A stretch of DNA of 64,000 bases from Tetramitus jugosus (GCA_937625935.1 OW569350.1:434001-498000); one strand, 5' to 3'; shown: positions 31,545 to 44,200, numbered from the stretch's first letter. Translations and numbers: made by a program. The notes: generated from the letters alone by a model not told the origin.

Positions 31545-33800
31545 CTACTTATTGATCCAATTACGAGATGATTCAATCAATGATTTCCATCTACCAATAG
31601 AATTATTGGCTTCTTCGATGAGATCTCTTTGATCAATTCCTTTTTCCTGTAGTGCCTGTACCAGTTTCCCCACGAGCGAACCAGCACCTTCAAGTTCTGC
31701 AAAGATGGAGTTTGGATGAGAAGCAACCGTATCAGTATTATGACTTAGTTCTTCATAGACATTCCTCATACAAGACTTGATCACACTGGCTGTCCATGGG
31801 GCATCGGGGTTTTTAGCAGAAAAACTGGTCAGGCTCTTGTCGATATTCTTGATTAATTCAGCAGGAATGTTGTGACTTCTGGCTCTTCTCTTGACTTCAT
31901 AGTCTGATGTAAGAACGATAACATTTTTGTTGAATCCAAGTTCTTTGCTCCAGAACATGGCAACCTCTAATAACTTGAGATCATTGTAGAGATTACCATG
32001 TGCATTGGGAGTACTGAAAAAGGAAGTATTGCTTGATTTCAATAACAGTTCTCCCTGATGAGCACCTAGACACGTCATAAACTTCATTCTACTACACTTT
32101 TCCATATATCCCTGGTCTGATTGTATCTGCCTGCGAATTGCTTCTCTGAGCCATTCTCTGTGTTCTTTTGATTTGCGGTGATCGAGTTCCTGCATCACGG
32201 TATCTGTTACAATCAAATGAATCTTATCACCGTCTCTCTCTAGCGATGTTCCAAATTGACCAGCTAGTGCTTTACTAATCAGGCTCTTAAAGTTAAAGCT
32301 ATGACAGAACCGATAATCTGATGGCGAGACAAATTTTGGCCCATCGATCATATTCAAGATAGCACACGTATCAATGAATATATAGGTTGGTAGATCTGAG
32401 ACAAATTTTTCGTCGACTGAAACTGGCTTTGTGTCTGGAAGAGATTGTTCTTCCTTTGTTTCCGGTGTTGGACTTTGTTGTTTCATTTTCTGAATCTTGT
32501 CCTTGGCATCAGTCAACAGAGTGGATTCCTCTGGCTTCTGATACTGCAAGTGGAAGACATAGAGATGGACCTTACACTTTTGATTCTCTTCAGTTGATTG
32601 GTCCAATAAACAACAACTATTTGGTCCACATTTTACACGATCGGAAGCTTCACATGGACGGAGAAGAGACTTGAAATCGTATTCCTTCTCCAATAGTTCC
32701 ACATTGATAAAATTGAATTCTAAACGGAGCCATATGGGAGCATAGTGATCAGCTGCTGTGACTTCATTCGATTGAGTACTGCTACCGGAGATGATGGATT
32801 CGGTCGGTTCTTCATTTTCACTGTAGTGAGCTTCTTCCAGATCGATTGTTTCTGTCTCCGAGTCGTCAATTGCATCAACGTGTTGGTTTCTATTGTTGCG
32901 CATCAGTGTTGGTTTCATTCTGGGATAGAACCTTGAGTTCTCAATTGCCTGGAACAACAGGATTGCACCTCGAGTCGTAATTCTATTGTGACTCAAATGA
33001 ATCTCAACAAGACCATACGGCAATTCCGATACCAGTTTTGCCAAGTGTTGCGCACCGACATCACCAATACTATTCTTCCACAACTTGAGAGCATTCACTT
33101 GAATGGTACTCGAGCGAGACAACAGATAGGACACCAGTTTCTCAATACCAGAGTCTGAAAATTGATTCTCTTGCATCTCTAGATTACATACGAGTACTTG
33201 TTTTTGTTCAATGATACCCTTGACTTTTTCTGATCGATCCATCCATTGGAGGAACAAGTCTACATCGGAATCGTCCATGTTTTGACATGATAACTGTACG
33301 TTGGCAATGGGTCCTCTGCTCGTACTGATTGAAAATGGTTTCTTCTTCTTGTAGGCAAATGCAGTTGATGATGATGCAGCAGCAGCAGTGTGCTTCTTCT
33401 TGAATGCAAAATCATTCTTTTTGTTGCTGATTGAGAGACTCTGTTGATCTCTATTGTTGTTGCTACTCTTGTTGTTGTCGTTGTTATTGTTCAAAGAATA
33501 CTTATCATTGGAAAATGTGGTAGTGTTGTTGTTCTTTGGCTTGTTTTTCAGTGGCTTGTTAGTGTTGTTCATGTTGTTCTTCTGCTCTGCACCCACTGGC
33601 TTTTTATTCTTATTTGGTGTTTGCTGCTGTTTCTGTTGTTGCTGCTGAAGTTTCTTGTTGTTGCCATTGCTGTTATTGTTGTTGTTCGATGCAGTAGTAG
33701 TCGTAGCTTTGAGGGCAGTGGTCACCAAATTGAGTCTCTTCAATTCTTTTTCCAATGAATCAAATAAATTAGAATCAGATGAGGTAGTGGATGATGACAT
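31545..33800 (-). CDS. LRR + PIN-domain ribonuclease-like protein
   Basis: 751 aa, one exon. Residues 1-150 are Asn/Lys/Gln-rich low complexity. Residues 165-290 form ribonuclease-inhibitor-type leucine-rich repeats (LEMQENQFSDSGIEKL, LKLWKNSIGDVGAQHL, IHLSHNRITTRGAILL). A Cys-containing linker follows (CGPNSCCLLD). From about residue 490 a PIN domain starts with YIFIDTCAILNM, then VTDTVMQELDHRK, NDLKLLEVAMFW and VIVLTSDYEVKRRA. These contain the four expected acidic metal ligands, so a nuclease is plausible. The combination of LRR and PIN is unusual. It is convergent with the kinase at 5 bp. Confidence 0.75.
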   Translation of the reverse strand: MSSSTTSSDSNLFDSLEKELKRLNLVTTALKATTTTASNNNNNSNGNNKKLQQQQQKQQQTPNKNKKPVGAEQKNNMNNTNKPLKNKPKNNNTTTFSNDKYSLNNNNDNNKSSNNNRDQQSLSISNKKNDFAFKKKHTAAAASSSTAFAYKKKKPFSISTSRGPIANVQLSCQNMDDSDVDLFLQWMDRSEKVKGIIEQKQVLVCNLEMQENQFSDSGIEKLVSYLLSRSSTIQVNALKLWKNSIGDVGAQHLAKLVSELPYGLVEIHLSHNRITTRGAILLFQAIENSRFYPRMKPTLMRNNRNQHVDAIDDSETETIDLEEAHYSENEEPTESIISGSSTQSNEVTAADHYAPIWLRLEFNFINVELLEKEYDFKSLLRPCEASDRVKCGPNSCCLLDQSTEENQKCKVHLYVFHLQYQKPEESTLLTDAKDKIQKMKQQSPTPETKEEQSLPDTKPVSVDEKFVSDLPTYIFIDTCAILNMIDGPKFVSPSDYRFCHSFNFKSLISKALAGQFGTSLERDGDKIHLIVTDTVMQELDHRKSKEHREWLREAIRRQIQSDQGYMEKCSRMKFMTCLGAHQGELLLKSSNTSFFSTPNAHGNLYNDLKLLEVAMFWSKELGFNKNVIVLTSDYEVKRRARSHNIPAELIKNIDKSLTSFSAKNPDAPWTASVIKSCMRNVYEELSHNTDTVASHPNSIFAELEGAGSLVGKLVQALQEKGIDQRDLIEEANNSIGRWKSLIESSRNWINK

Positions 33801-34068
33801 GGATGAAAAATAATAAATAGGTTGGAAGTGGACTGGTGGTATGTGAGTTGGTTGGTTGGTTGGTGATCGTTGCGGTTGTTGTTGCGTGAATTTGCTTTTT
33901 CTGAGATGCTGTGAAGTTCGACTCCAAATGAAACTTGTTTGATTCGAGCTGGAGATTGAACTTGGTGTGAATAATTCCGATAGCTTGCGACAAACCGTTT
34001 ACGATTCAGGATTCAACACTCCTTCTGTTCCATTCATTCCTCAAAGCAAGGAACGATGGATCGCAAAA

Positions 34069-35362
34069 ATGAAACCTCAACAATCAATTTCCCCTAGGAG
34101 ACACAGTGCTCCTGCCAAATCACAGCAAAACCCTCTACAATTGAGTTACAGCGGTAGTATTCCCTCTCGTTTTGAACCCAATGTTCCAGAGTCAAATCGT
34201 CAAGAAGGGTTCAATTCTTCAGCTCCAAGGTTTGGCAGCTCTAAAACACCTGTACCAGGTCCAGGGTCTTACTCGATCCAAAACCAGCACAATCCAAGCA
34301 TATCTTCCAAAGGTTATGGATATGGTATTGTCTCCAAAGTGAGTCTTGATTCATGATGTAACTAAGCTATGACTTGTTTTTAACATTTCTAAAATTCTAA
34401 AAGGAAAAGCGATTTATGGATGCCCCCAAACCTACTTTCAACACTCCGGGACCTGGTGAGTACGACATCACCAATTTTGTCTCAAAGCCTGGTTGTATCC
34501 GACTCTCACCACAGTTTAAAGTACCCACTAATTGTAGCATACAAAATCCAATGTTAGCTATGAACGATCAGAGATCTTCACATAAGATAATGAAATCTGA
34601 TTCTCCCGGACCAGGACAATACAGCGTAAGTTATATCAGATCTCACTCTTTTCCGAGCTGATTACTAACCAATCAATACAGATATCAAACAACGAAGTTG
34701 AAAAAGAGAGTGTTTCATATGGGGTTTTCAAATCTCACAGCAGACGACTTTTTGAGACAGGAGAGAAGATAGAACCGGTACTAACACAATCTCATGCACT
34801 ACTCAGAAACACCAAATCTTCTCAACAAAAACCCAATATAAAAGAAGCATTCATCAGATATGATGAGAAACTACCTTCAGCATCTTTCCGATCCACTGCA
34901 GATAAGCACCTTCTGGATACTGAACTGAAACGCATTTCAAGAGTCAAACCTCATCCAAACGCCTCTCCAGATCGAATAAAACAGAACGAGAAAAAATACG
35001 AAGTTAGACAGAGAGTGTTGGAGGCATATGACTCTGCTCCGTCAAGTGTATTTGCTAATGCCGAAAGGATTGATAGGTTTGGAAATCTATATCACCCAAA
35101 GTTGAAAAAGGAAGTTACGCCCGGACCAGGAGAATATAATCCTATGGAAGTGGATAAGAGAGGTTTCAAAAAATCCCAATCACTCTTGATTAGTAGCTCG
35201 TTCTTCCTCAGTGACACAAACAGGTTTCGGAGGAGCAACATTGCAGGCGACATGTACATTGCAACAGCGACGGACCACCTTTCTCCGACAACTTATGACA
35301 TTAGAAATTCCAATCCCCCAAAGAAGAGCTTCCACAGAAATGTAAACAAAACGTGGTTGTAG
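34069..35362 (+). CDS. Sperm-tail PG-rich (STPGR/SHIPPO) flagellar protein, start uncertain
   Basis: Exons are 34069-34338, 34404-34625 and 34682-35362, with introns of 65 and 56 bp, all phase 0; at least 390 aa. Four STPGR motifs are evident: VPGPGSYSI, TPGPGEYDI, SPGPGQYSV and TPGPGEYNP, spread along the chain, with degenerate copies between (e.g. LSPTTYDI). STPGR proteins of the ODF3/CIMAP group line axonemal microtubules. The reading frame is open back to 33943 with plausible coding sequence (GFNTPSVPFIPQSKERW) but no ATG, so the true start probably lies in an upstream exon I could not locate. Charged, Pro/Ser-rich, with no membrane segment. Confidence 0.78.
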
Positions 35363-35464
35363 CCACAATTTGTAAATCCCAAACTGATTTTGGAAGATTG
35401 ATTACTTAATCTTCCGACGAAACAAAAACCAAAAAAGCTGGCCAAACAACAGAAAACATCAACA

Positions 35465-38400
35465 ATGGTGTTTGGCAAATTATCTTCTGATCAATGCAAG
35501 AGACAGATTGGCAGGATTCATAATTTGCAATATGTGAGCATTGTTGTCAGTGCCATATCCTGCATTAGCTCTCTCTTTATCTTTCTAGGCTGTTTTGTGT
35601 ACAAGAGAGAAGTGAAGCAATCACCTCGGATGCGATTGTTGCTCTTTATGAACATTTTTGGATTTATTTATTCGCTTTGTTTGGGAATCGAAGCTGCTTT
35701 ATTGTCTTCTCGTATGTCGGTCATGCTTCTTTTGTTTTGTTTGATACTTGTTGTTGTTGTTTGAACATCGTATATATATTGTTATTATTGTTCATGTAAC
35801 TAAAGTGCGATGTGTTGTTGACATACATGTGTGTCTGTAGCTGGAAGGATATCATACGATTATCCCTTTTGTCAAATTCAGGCATTCGTTTCCAATTCGA
35901 CTGCACTGGCTCTCAATTGTTGGTCCCTTGCCTTCACTCTGTACTTGTACTTTGGCGTGATTGGTCATGTGTCGTTCACTGCCCTTCAAAAGTTGTATTC
36001 CAGGATTGAGTACGTGTTTCTGTTCATGTGTCTCATTGTTATTCCACTGCCCTTCTTTATCATGATATTTCCAATGCCCATTGCAGGATCAAAGCCATTG
36101 AGATATGTCCTTCTGTACAATCATTCGGATAAGCAGTGGTGTGATTTTGCAAATGTGAGACGACCGAATGACCCATCTGATTATTTTGATCCGCTCATGC
36201 TGTTCCCACGGTCTCAGTCGCCCATTGGAGGATCAACCACAAACTATTATCCATCATTGCATGGGCAACAACCAATGTCGTTCTTTCGAAATTCTACGGA
36301 TCCGTCTGATCGAGTCGAATACTCGTGGGCTCTATGGTGGGAACTCGGATTCTTCTATGTGCCAAACGCAATCATGTTTATCATTAGCTTACTATTCTAT
36401 GTGAGAATTATATTTAAGATTAGAGCCAACAGTAAACAATTGGAGAAGAGAAAAACGTTGCAACAGTCGAGAGATTCTACTCAGAAGGAGGATCAAGCAA
36501 CAGAAAAGAAGAGCAAAATTGCAAAGTATATCAACGTGTTTCGACCTTCGACAAGAGATGCACCTGCAACAGAAAGTTCACCATCTAGTGCACCTCCTTC
36601 TCCGAACGTTCAGGGCGCACATGCCTTATCGAAGCAAACAAGCTTCAAATCATCTTCTCCAAAGAAAACATCATCGGACGCTCTTAATAATATGATATCT
36701 CCTGTCATATCATCTGCTACGCCTATAGAATATTATGATATGAACAGTAGCTCTCCTGCAACGAATGCCAACTTGGACGCAAATGTACAACTCATCCTGC
36801 AGCCATTCCATTTTAGACTTTCTCGAATTACATTGAACGATATAGAGGAATATGCAAAGTTTTTACAGTCACAAACAAGAACAGCCTCATACTATATTGG
36901 AGTTTTAATGCTCAACTGGGTCATATGGATTATTGCTCGAGTGTTGTGGGAGTTTGGAGATTGTAATTTGAATGCACAGAGCAGTCGCATTATATTTGTT
37001 ACCCTGCTTATTTTCTTGCAATGCAGTGGCCCGCGTGTCGAATGTATTTTATTGAGTATTATTTATGGAATTGCTGAGAATACAGTATCACCAAACAGAT
37101 TGAGTGATGTATTTGTTGATCTAGTAGCACTTCGATACTTTAAAGAATTCTGCGTCAACAAATCTATGACGAGCGAAAATACGTTGGATGCTACCCCAGA
37201 GACCCCATCGAATGATAGTAATACTGGCAATACTGGTAGACTGACGCTTTGGCGAAGAGTTAGTAATTTGATGTGTTGCCGCACTTCGTATGACAATGAA
37301 TTGCAGATCAATAACAGTAACAAGATGAATCAAAAGAAACAACAAAATTGTGAATTCGATTATGATGATCTGCTATTCTTTTGGTTCGACGTACAAAAGA
37401 TGAGAATGGCTATCGAAAAGCGAAAAACTCTACTCGATGAATATCATAAAATAATGAAACGGTCACAATTTGGTGAATGTGAGTCTCCATCTACTATTGA
37501 CGTGTTGAAGCAACAAATTGACTTTTACAAGAAGAAAATATTAGAGTATGCTCGAGATTTATGCTCAACATACTTTAGTGAATCTGCGCCACTACCGATC
37601 CATAGAAGTGGAATCATCAGTAACATCCAACGAAATAGAATTCGAACGATTGTACTACAGGAAGCTTATATGAGTGAAGATGAAGAGGGAAAAAGTGAAG
37701 AGGAGAGTGAGAGTGATGACACGAGCGCAAGTGCTGCCTCTGATGCATACTCCAGCGACTCTGATGCCGACAGTGTCAACGCTACGCCCATCAAAATTTC
37801 ATTCAACACGCACCAAAATAATAATAACAACTATAGCTCTATCAGCGGGAACAGTGGTAGTGGTACCCTTGTGATTGATGATGATGCGGTCGTTAAACAG
37901 GATGAGTTGATAAAATCAAACAAAGAAATGAAGATTTTAAAGTTATTTGCTGAACCTCAACGAGTGGCATATCAGAAACTCACGCAACTCATGAACGAGT
38001 TTCAATCCAGCTTGCTATTTCAAGAGTTGACTCACGTGCTTAGAATGAAAGCAGTCAGTCGGAGTCGGTCGTTGTACAAGGATATCCTTAACAGAATGGT
38101 GTTCCATACATTTAAGTTTATTCGAAGAGGATATCACACCATTAAGAACACTTGCGCACAATGTTGTGGATTCAGTCGTAGTGACACACATAACAGCACG
38201 ATGGGTTCTTTCTATGACGCCGATTATGAGTACGAAGGCTATGACGAGAATGAACGGTTGCTGGGCTCTCGTGGTTTGAAGTATAATAGTATGAGCAGAA
38301 GCAGAAGTGTGACCAACAGAATGAATACTTTGGTGGGAGCGGTTATGATGTCTTCCAATACTGTGGATGAACAAACTAGCCGTGCGATTAAGATTGAAGA

Positions 38401-38485
38401 TGTTGAGATCTTCATCTATATCAAGGAACAAAAGAAGGCCAAGATGAGAAAGAAGCAACAATTAGGTGCTTTCAACTCATTTTAA
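35465..38485 (+). CDS. Seven-transmembrane receptor-like protein with long loop and tail
   Basis: There are two exons, 35465-35711 and 35841-38485, with a 129-bp GTATGT...TAG intron inside the end of TM2; the product is about 963 aa. Seven hydrophobic helices are visible. TM1 is VVSAISCISSLFIFLGCF, TM2 is LLLFMNIFGFIYSLCLG, TM3 is ALNCWSLAFTLYLYFG, and TM4-5 follow. A roughly 230-residue Ser/Lys-rich insertion precedes TM6 (IGVLMLNWVIWIIARVLW) and TM7. A conserved-looking Cys starts TM3 (DYPFCQIQAF), as in cAMP-receptor-like GPCRs. The tail of more than 400 residues is charged, with coiled-coil segments and acidic blocks. GPCR status is inferred from topology; no strict class motif is seen. 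Confidence 0.7.
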
Positions 38486-38502
38486 AAATAAATTGAATGT
38501 AT

Positions 38503-39121
38503 TTAATCAACATCTCTCCGTAACTTCTTTGGAGAGGATGCATGGGGAGTTGAGGAGACAGTTGTGGGCAGACTGTCTGTCCTATCTGGTAGATAATGAC
38601 TGCTCTTACCTCGACTTAGATCTTCAATTTTGATAATTGAAGGCTTACCACTGCCATCACTTCGATCTGGTGTCGTGAAATCAATCACAACAGTGTCCAG
38701 CTTTCGATCAGAGACCATGACACGTGAGGGTGACACACGAATGGCTTGACTCTGCTGCTGCTGTTGTTGTTGTTGCAACGACATTTGTTCATCATAAACG
38801 GCTGACATTGCTTTGGCAATCTCTGACACTTGTCTCTTTCTCAACTTCAACGAATGGTGAGAACACGAGAGTGTAATGATTGTATTCAACTTGAAGATCA
38901 AAACAGAGAGCAACTCTGGTGGAATCTGATGACTGTTGAGTGCTCTCTGAAATGATTTCATTTGTAACATGGATATCAATGAATCAATGTCTAAATTTTG
39001 ACACAGATACTCCAGAATGCTCAATTGACGATAGACAATGGCTAGATGAATGAGTGAATATTGATGAACGGGAGTGCAACGGAGAATAATGTTCGTATCA
39101 GCAGATGTCTCACTCTTATTA

Positions 39122-39156
<35 letters not shown>

Positions 39157-40761
39157 GGTATGACTGGTATGATTATTTACACGAGAATTGTTGGAGGGGG
39201 AAGAAGAAGCAGAGGAGGAGGAGGAGGAGGCCGATGCTGATTGAACATTGTAAATGTACTCCAATAGAATAGCCACAGATTGTTCATAATTGTGCTTGAT
39301 GGACAATTGTAATAGATTATATGATTCGAACAATTGTTGTTGTTGTTGTTGTTGATTTTCATGCATATTATTGTTGGGGTTGTTCTTTAGATTCATACTA
39401 TGATTGTTATTATGATGACTGTTGTTATTGTTGTTGTTGTTGTTGTTGTTATGAACACCATTCAAGTCATGGTCATCATCATCATCATCTCCACCATTCT
39501 TGAAGTCATCTTCATCTGCGCCTTCAATGGCCATGTGTTCAAACAGTCGTCTCATTGCACTCAGTGACAACTGAATCTCTTCTTGTTCATTACTACTACT
39601 ACTACTATTATAGTTGGTACTATTACTGGTCTTATGAACTGCATTGTTGTTGTTATTAGTATTAGTATGAGTGTTTGTATGCTCACCATGACTACTCTTG
39701 TGCTCATGTTGTTGTTGTTCATTGCGAATCTGTTCTACAAAGTACTCGTGTGCCAATGGCAAATATTCGAGCAACAAGTCAGCACTGGCACACAATAGAT
39801 GCAAGAATGTCATTCGATGATATCCCATGACACTGAATTGATTGTGACTACTACTACTACTACTACTACTATGATCATTCTCATGATGAGTATTACTATT
39901 ATTACTACTATTATGGTTGTTGTTGTTGTTATTGCTATTCATGATAATGTTTCTGTCTTCATACAAGAGTTGTGGATGGCACGTGTGAGTAATCATGTCC
40001 ATGTACCACATCATGTCTACATCGTGATTCAACACGAGAATGGCATGAGCCAATCCACACAGGAGACTGTGATTGGGAATGGATTGATGATACGAGTGAT
40101 GCAATTGAGACATGATGCAACGGAAGCAACAACAATTGTGATGATTTCTTTTGTTGTTGTTATTCATGTATTGATGAGGATGAAAGTGGTGTTGTTGCTG
40201 GTGATCTTCATCATGTCTCCTCTTGGCAATGTTGATGAGACAATAGAGCATGTCATAACTGCCATGATCAATACAATAGGGTATCAAATGAATGAGCAGT
40301 TGTGGTTGTTGAATAATGAGAGAGATGACCGCATGAGAATTGTCACTCTGTATGGCCATTTGACCTTCCATAATCAAGTGATGATGATGATGATGATGAT
40401 GCTGGTGGGAGGATGGTGATGCTGTTCTCTGTCGTGGTGATGATGATGATAATGATGATGATGGAGATGATGGAGATGATGGAGGTGGTAGAGATGATGA
40501 TGATGATGATGATGATGGAGATGGAGATGTAGATGTTGTGGTTGTTGTATGACGCGGAGGAGTGGATGATGATAGTGAGGGTGATTGAGGTAGGTGGAGA
40601 GGAGGTGATGAATCACCATAGTCTTCCACTTCATTATTTCTATTGTTGTTGTTGTTGTTGTTGTGTGCATGTTGCTGCCTACTACTATTATTCTTGTTAT
40701 TATTCACATTGCTCACGTGTGATAAATGAGTGCTGGATCGTGACGTTGTATTCATCATCAT
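38503..40761 (-). CDS. Asn/His/Ser-rich protein with ankyrin-like helices
   Basis: 752 aa, one exon, starting MMMN at 40761. More than half is homopolymer: Asn runs, His runs near residue 120, and Ser/Thr/Pro blocks. Ordered islands between them look like ankyrin-type helical hairpins (HAVISLIIQQPQLLIHL, YNLLQLSIKHNYEQSVAILLEY and YSLIHLAIVYRQLSILEYL). A conserved-looking C-terminal part contains LRKRQVSEIAKAMSAVYDEQ. The islands suggest a real ankyrin-like scaffold inflated by trinucleotide expansions. No function can be assigned. It ends 17 bp from the receptor gene stop on the other strand. Confidence 0.6.
39116..39156 (-). repeat. ATT/AAT trinucleotide tract encoding poly-Asn
   Basis: A nearly pure 41-bp ATT run (one interruption, GTT) in the Asn/His-rich gene. 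On the coding strand it is AAT repeated, so it encodes an Asn run. It is likely prone to length change. Confidence 0.9.
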
Positions 40762-41246
40762 TTTTTCTGCTAAAGAATAAAATTAGGTTGCTATTACTGA
40801 TGTGCGTGTGTTGTGTGATATCTCTCACTCACTTCTGCAGAAGAATGGATTTGTTGTTGTTGGTTGTTGGTGGTGGAAGCAAGTTCACTCGGGAGAGAGT
40901 TCAAAGGAGGCTAACGTATGAGATGCTATTGGGGGTGGAGGCTAAAATGATAAGGTTGGGGTGCGGACAGAAGGTGGTTTATGGCCGTCACTTTCAATGG
41001 TTTTTATTCGAATGGAAGGGTGTGTGTTGTTTTAGGGTGTTATCGAGATGAACCATATGAGTTGTGTCAATAATATTTTGGAGAGTACAATGATGTTCGA
41101 CAACACGCCAGATGAGACTGCAGCCACAGATGACAGAGGGCTAACACCGATTCGGCTCAGGGGACTCATCAAATAATTCAACATGTGAGGAGACAACGAA
41201 TCACTGTTTCGCGATTCGGCACACATCGGAAAATTTCTCAAAGCTT
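40762..41246. other. Intergenic region (485 bp), Asn/His gene promoter and TPR-like 3' flank
   Basis: Lies upstream of the Asn/His-rich gene and downstream of the TPR-like gene stop. G-rich, GTTGTTGG-containing sequence near 40850-41040. Short reading frames here (e.g. reverse 41241-41032) have no recognisable product. No RNA gene was seen. Confidence 0.4.
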
Positions 41247-44200
41247 TCAGATAGCATCACCCGATTCTTCATTTTCGTCATTGTCCGCTTCTTCCAGAGC
41301 AATGGTGTCTTCGCTCTGAGGTGTTTCCACAGTTTGGATGGTGCCCTTTGATTCATCAGATAAGGTATTGTTCTTGGCTGTGGCAGTTGTTACTTGTGGC
41401 CTCTTCAGTCTTCTTCTATTCTTCTTGTCTTGTTGCACATCTGCTTCACTCTCGTCGTCTTGTTCGGTCGTGTGATGCTTGGGCGTCTTGTTACCTGTCA
41501 TGTCCTCCTGACTGATCATGTCTTCGTTCTCCATGTTGGAGTCTTCAGATACTTCCACGGCTGAAGATTCAGGTTCAACTGTTTCTACAGGCTTCTCTGT
41601 TGTTTCTTCGATCCTTGGCTTCTTGGTGACTGGTTCAGCAGTGCTCAAATCCAAGGTACTTTCTTCAATGCCGGTATCTTCGTTGTCAGTCTCAATTTCA
41701 TCTGCGTGTCTCTTGCCAGTTGTTCGTACAGGAGTAGTAGCTCTTCTAATAGGGGCAGTCTTCTTGACAGTGGTAGTTTCGGCGGAGGAGCTAGTAGGTG
41801 ATTCAACTCTTTCTTGCGATGAGGAGGCTGATGCTGTTTCAGCTTTAGCAGCAGCAACAGCATTCTGCAATTCCTTCTTTTCCTTCAATAGTGCCATGGA
41901 ATCCAAGGTCATCTTCAGTTTCTCTGTCTTTAGTTGCTTATTACTGGCTTCCAATTCCTTAATTTTGTTAGTCTTTTCATCCACCAGTTGGGCCTTATCT
42001 TCCAAGAGCTGAGCTTTCTCTTCCAATTGTTTCGTTAGATCATCTCTCTTTTGCTTGGCCTCTGACAACTTCTCCTTGACAAATGTCATGAGTTTAGTGT
42101 TGTTTGCCTTGAGTTCTTCAACATTCTTCTCCAACTTTTGCTTCTCTTCCTCAAACGATTTCTTGTCATTCTTCAATTGTTCAGTCAATTGAGAGACACG
42201 AGACACGAGGGACTCAGTGTTTGTCTTGCTAGAGGATGTTGATTCGACCAATTGGTTAAGTTGTTTCTGCAGTGCATCTCTCTCCTCTTGGATAGTGACC
42301 AACTGTTCCTGCAGCTTCTTGTGCTCGTCAGGATCAATTTGCTTATACTTTTGCAATAGATCTCTACTTCTCTGTTGCCATTTTTCAGATTCTTGTCGAG
42401 CCTGTTCCACTTCGGTCTTCATCTTCTCATTCTCGGTTCTCAGGCTTTCAATCTGATGGAGAAGAGCACGTGTTTCTGATTGAGCACTTAGCACCTTTGC
42501 TTCCAACTCTTCCTTCTCCTTTGAAAGAGTCGTACGGTCAGCACGCAAGGTCTGATTACTTTCCTTGAAGATTTCCAATTGTTCTTGCAACTGTTTGACG
42601 TCTTCAGAGGAAGAAGACTTTTGTTGATTGGCATATTGAAGTTTCATCTTGAGTTCTTCGATTGTTCGCAAGGACTCCTCAAGCTTTTGAGAGGTACGCT
42701 TCGATTCCTGTTCAGCAATAGACAACTTGCTGGACAAAATGTCCTTGTCTCTTCTCAGAATGTTGGCCAACTCTCTCAAATCGTCCACCAACTTTGATGA
42801 GGCAGCATCAGATGTCTCAGATACTGGCGCAGTCTCAGTGGCAGTTAATGGATTGATGGTTACTCTCAGTTTCTTGTTCTCAATTTGCAGTTGCTCAGAT
42901 TCATGTTCAAGCAGCCTGTTTGTACGCTTGAGAGACTCCAATTGCTCATTCATGTCAGAGATTTGATTCTTGAGTGTTTGTTCTTGCTCACTCCATGACT
43001 TTCTCATATTCTCAATGGATGCTTCCAAATTTTGAGCCTTTGCCTGAGCAGTCACAAGTTCAGATTCAACCTTATTGAGTTTCGTCTTTGTTTGATTCAA
43101 CTGATCAACATCAGCGGCATGCTTGAGAAGTTCAGATTGATAGTCTTGTTGTGCTGCTTGAGTTTTGGCAATCTGGGAGCTCAATTCCTGTTCCAAGATT
43201 TGAAGCCTGTTTTGAGAGCTGACCAAGCTGGACTCAATTTCTTTAGAACTGCTCGTCAAGTTTTGTTCCTTCTTCTCTGCCTTTCTTCTCTCAGCATCCA
43301 GCTCTTGTTTAGTATTCTCTAGTTCGATAATCGTGTTTCTGAGCTCTTCATTTGCTTCGTTCAAGTCAGACTCTAGTTTCGTGATTCTTGCCTGATGTTG
43401 CTTCAACTTTTCTTCAGTTGCAGTCTGGTATTTTTCATAGGCTACTCCGTGCTCGCTCAGTGCTTGTTCATTATCAGCTGCAATCTTCTTGAACTCCTCG
43501 GCCACTCTCTTTTCCTTTTCAAGCGATTCGGTCAAAAGTTCAACCTCTCTTTGTGCTTGTGTCAATTGGAGCGTGAGTTCTTGATTGTCAGACGACAAAA
43601 CAGAGTCAGTGTTGCCAATCAATTGCTTTTCTAGGATACTGTTCAGTCTGTTGTCAGTAGAAGTCAATTTGTTCTGGAGACTCTTGACAGACTCTTCCAA
43701 AGTCTTGACTTGGTTATTGGCTTGCGCGAGTTCACCTTCAAGCTTACTGACTTCAGAGCTCTTTGCCTGCACCATCTTTTCCATCTCAAACTTGTAGTCC
43801 TCCAATTTTACTTCGGCCAATCGAGTGAGCGTTCTCTCATCCTTAATCTCAGATTTCAATGTTTCAATTTCTCTCTTGAGAGCTTCATTCTCAATAATCA
43901 ACTGTTTCTTTGATGATTGATCCTGTTGTATCAATGACAATCTCGATTCATTCAGTGTCTTGAACATCTCTTCCAACAAGAGTTTCTCAGCCTTGGAGGA
44001 TTCAATTTGTTCTCTCAATCGTTCTGCTCTCTCCTCACTGTACTTCTTCTGGGCTTCCATATTGTTCTTCTCAACTTCGAGTTGCCTGTTGCTTTCCTTG
44101 AGTTTGATATTCATCTGGTCCATCTCCACCACCTTCTTCTCCAACTGAGAAAACTTTTCAGAAATCTTGGCATGAGTGTCGCGCAGTGAAGTGAGTTGTT

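Noticed and set aside
39116-39156. Could the regular ATT and GTT arrays be a CRISPR or satellite?
   Set aside because: They are simple trinucleotide codon runs without spacers and lie inside reading frames.
41032-41241. 70-codon reverse frame downstream of the TPR-like gene
   Set aside because: Hydrophobic Ser/Leu composition without motif; lies in the 3' flank and is probably chance.
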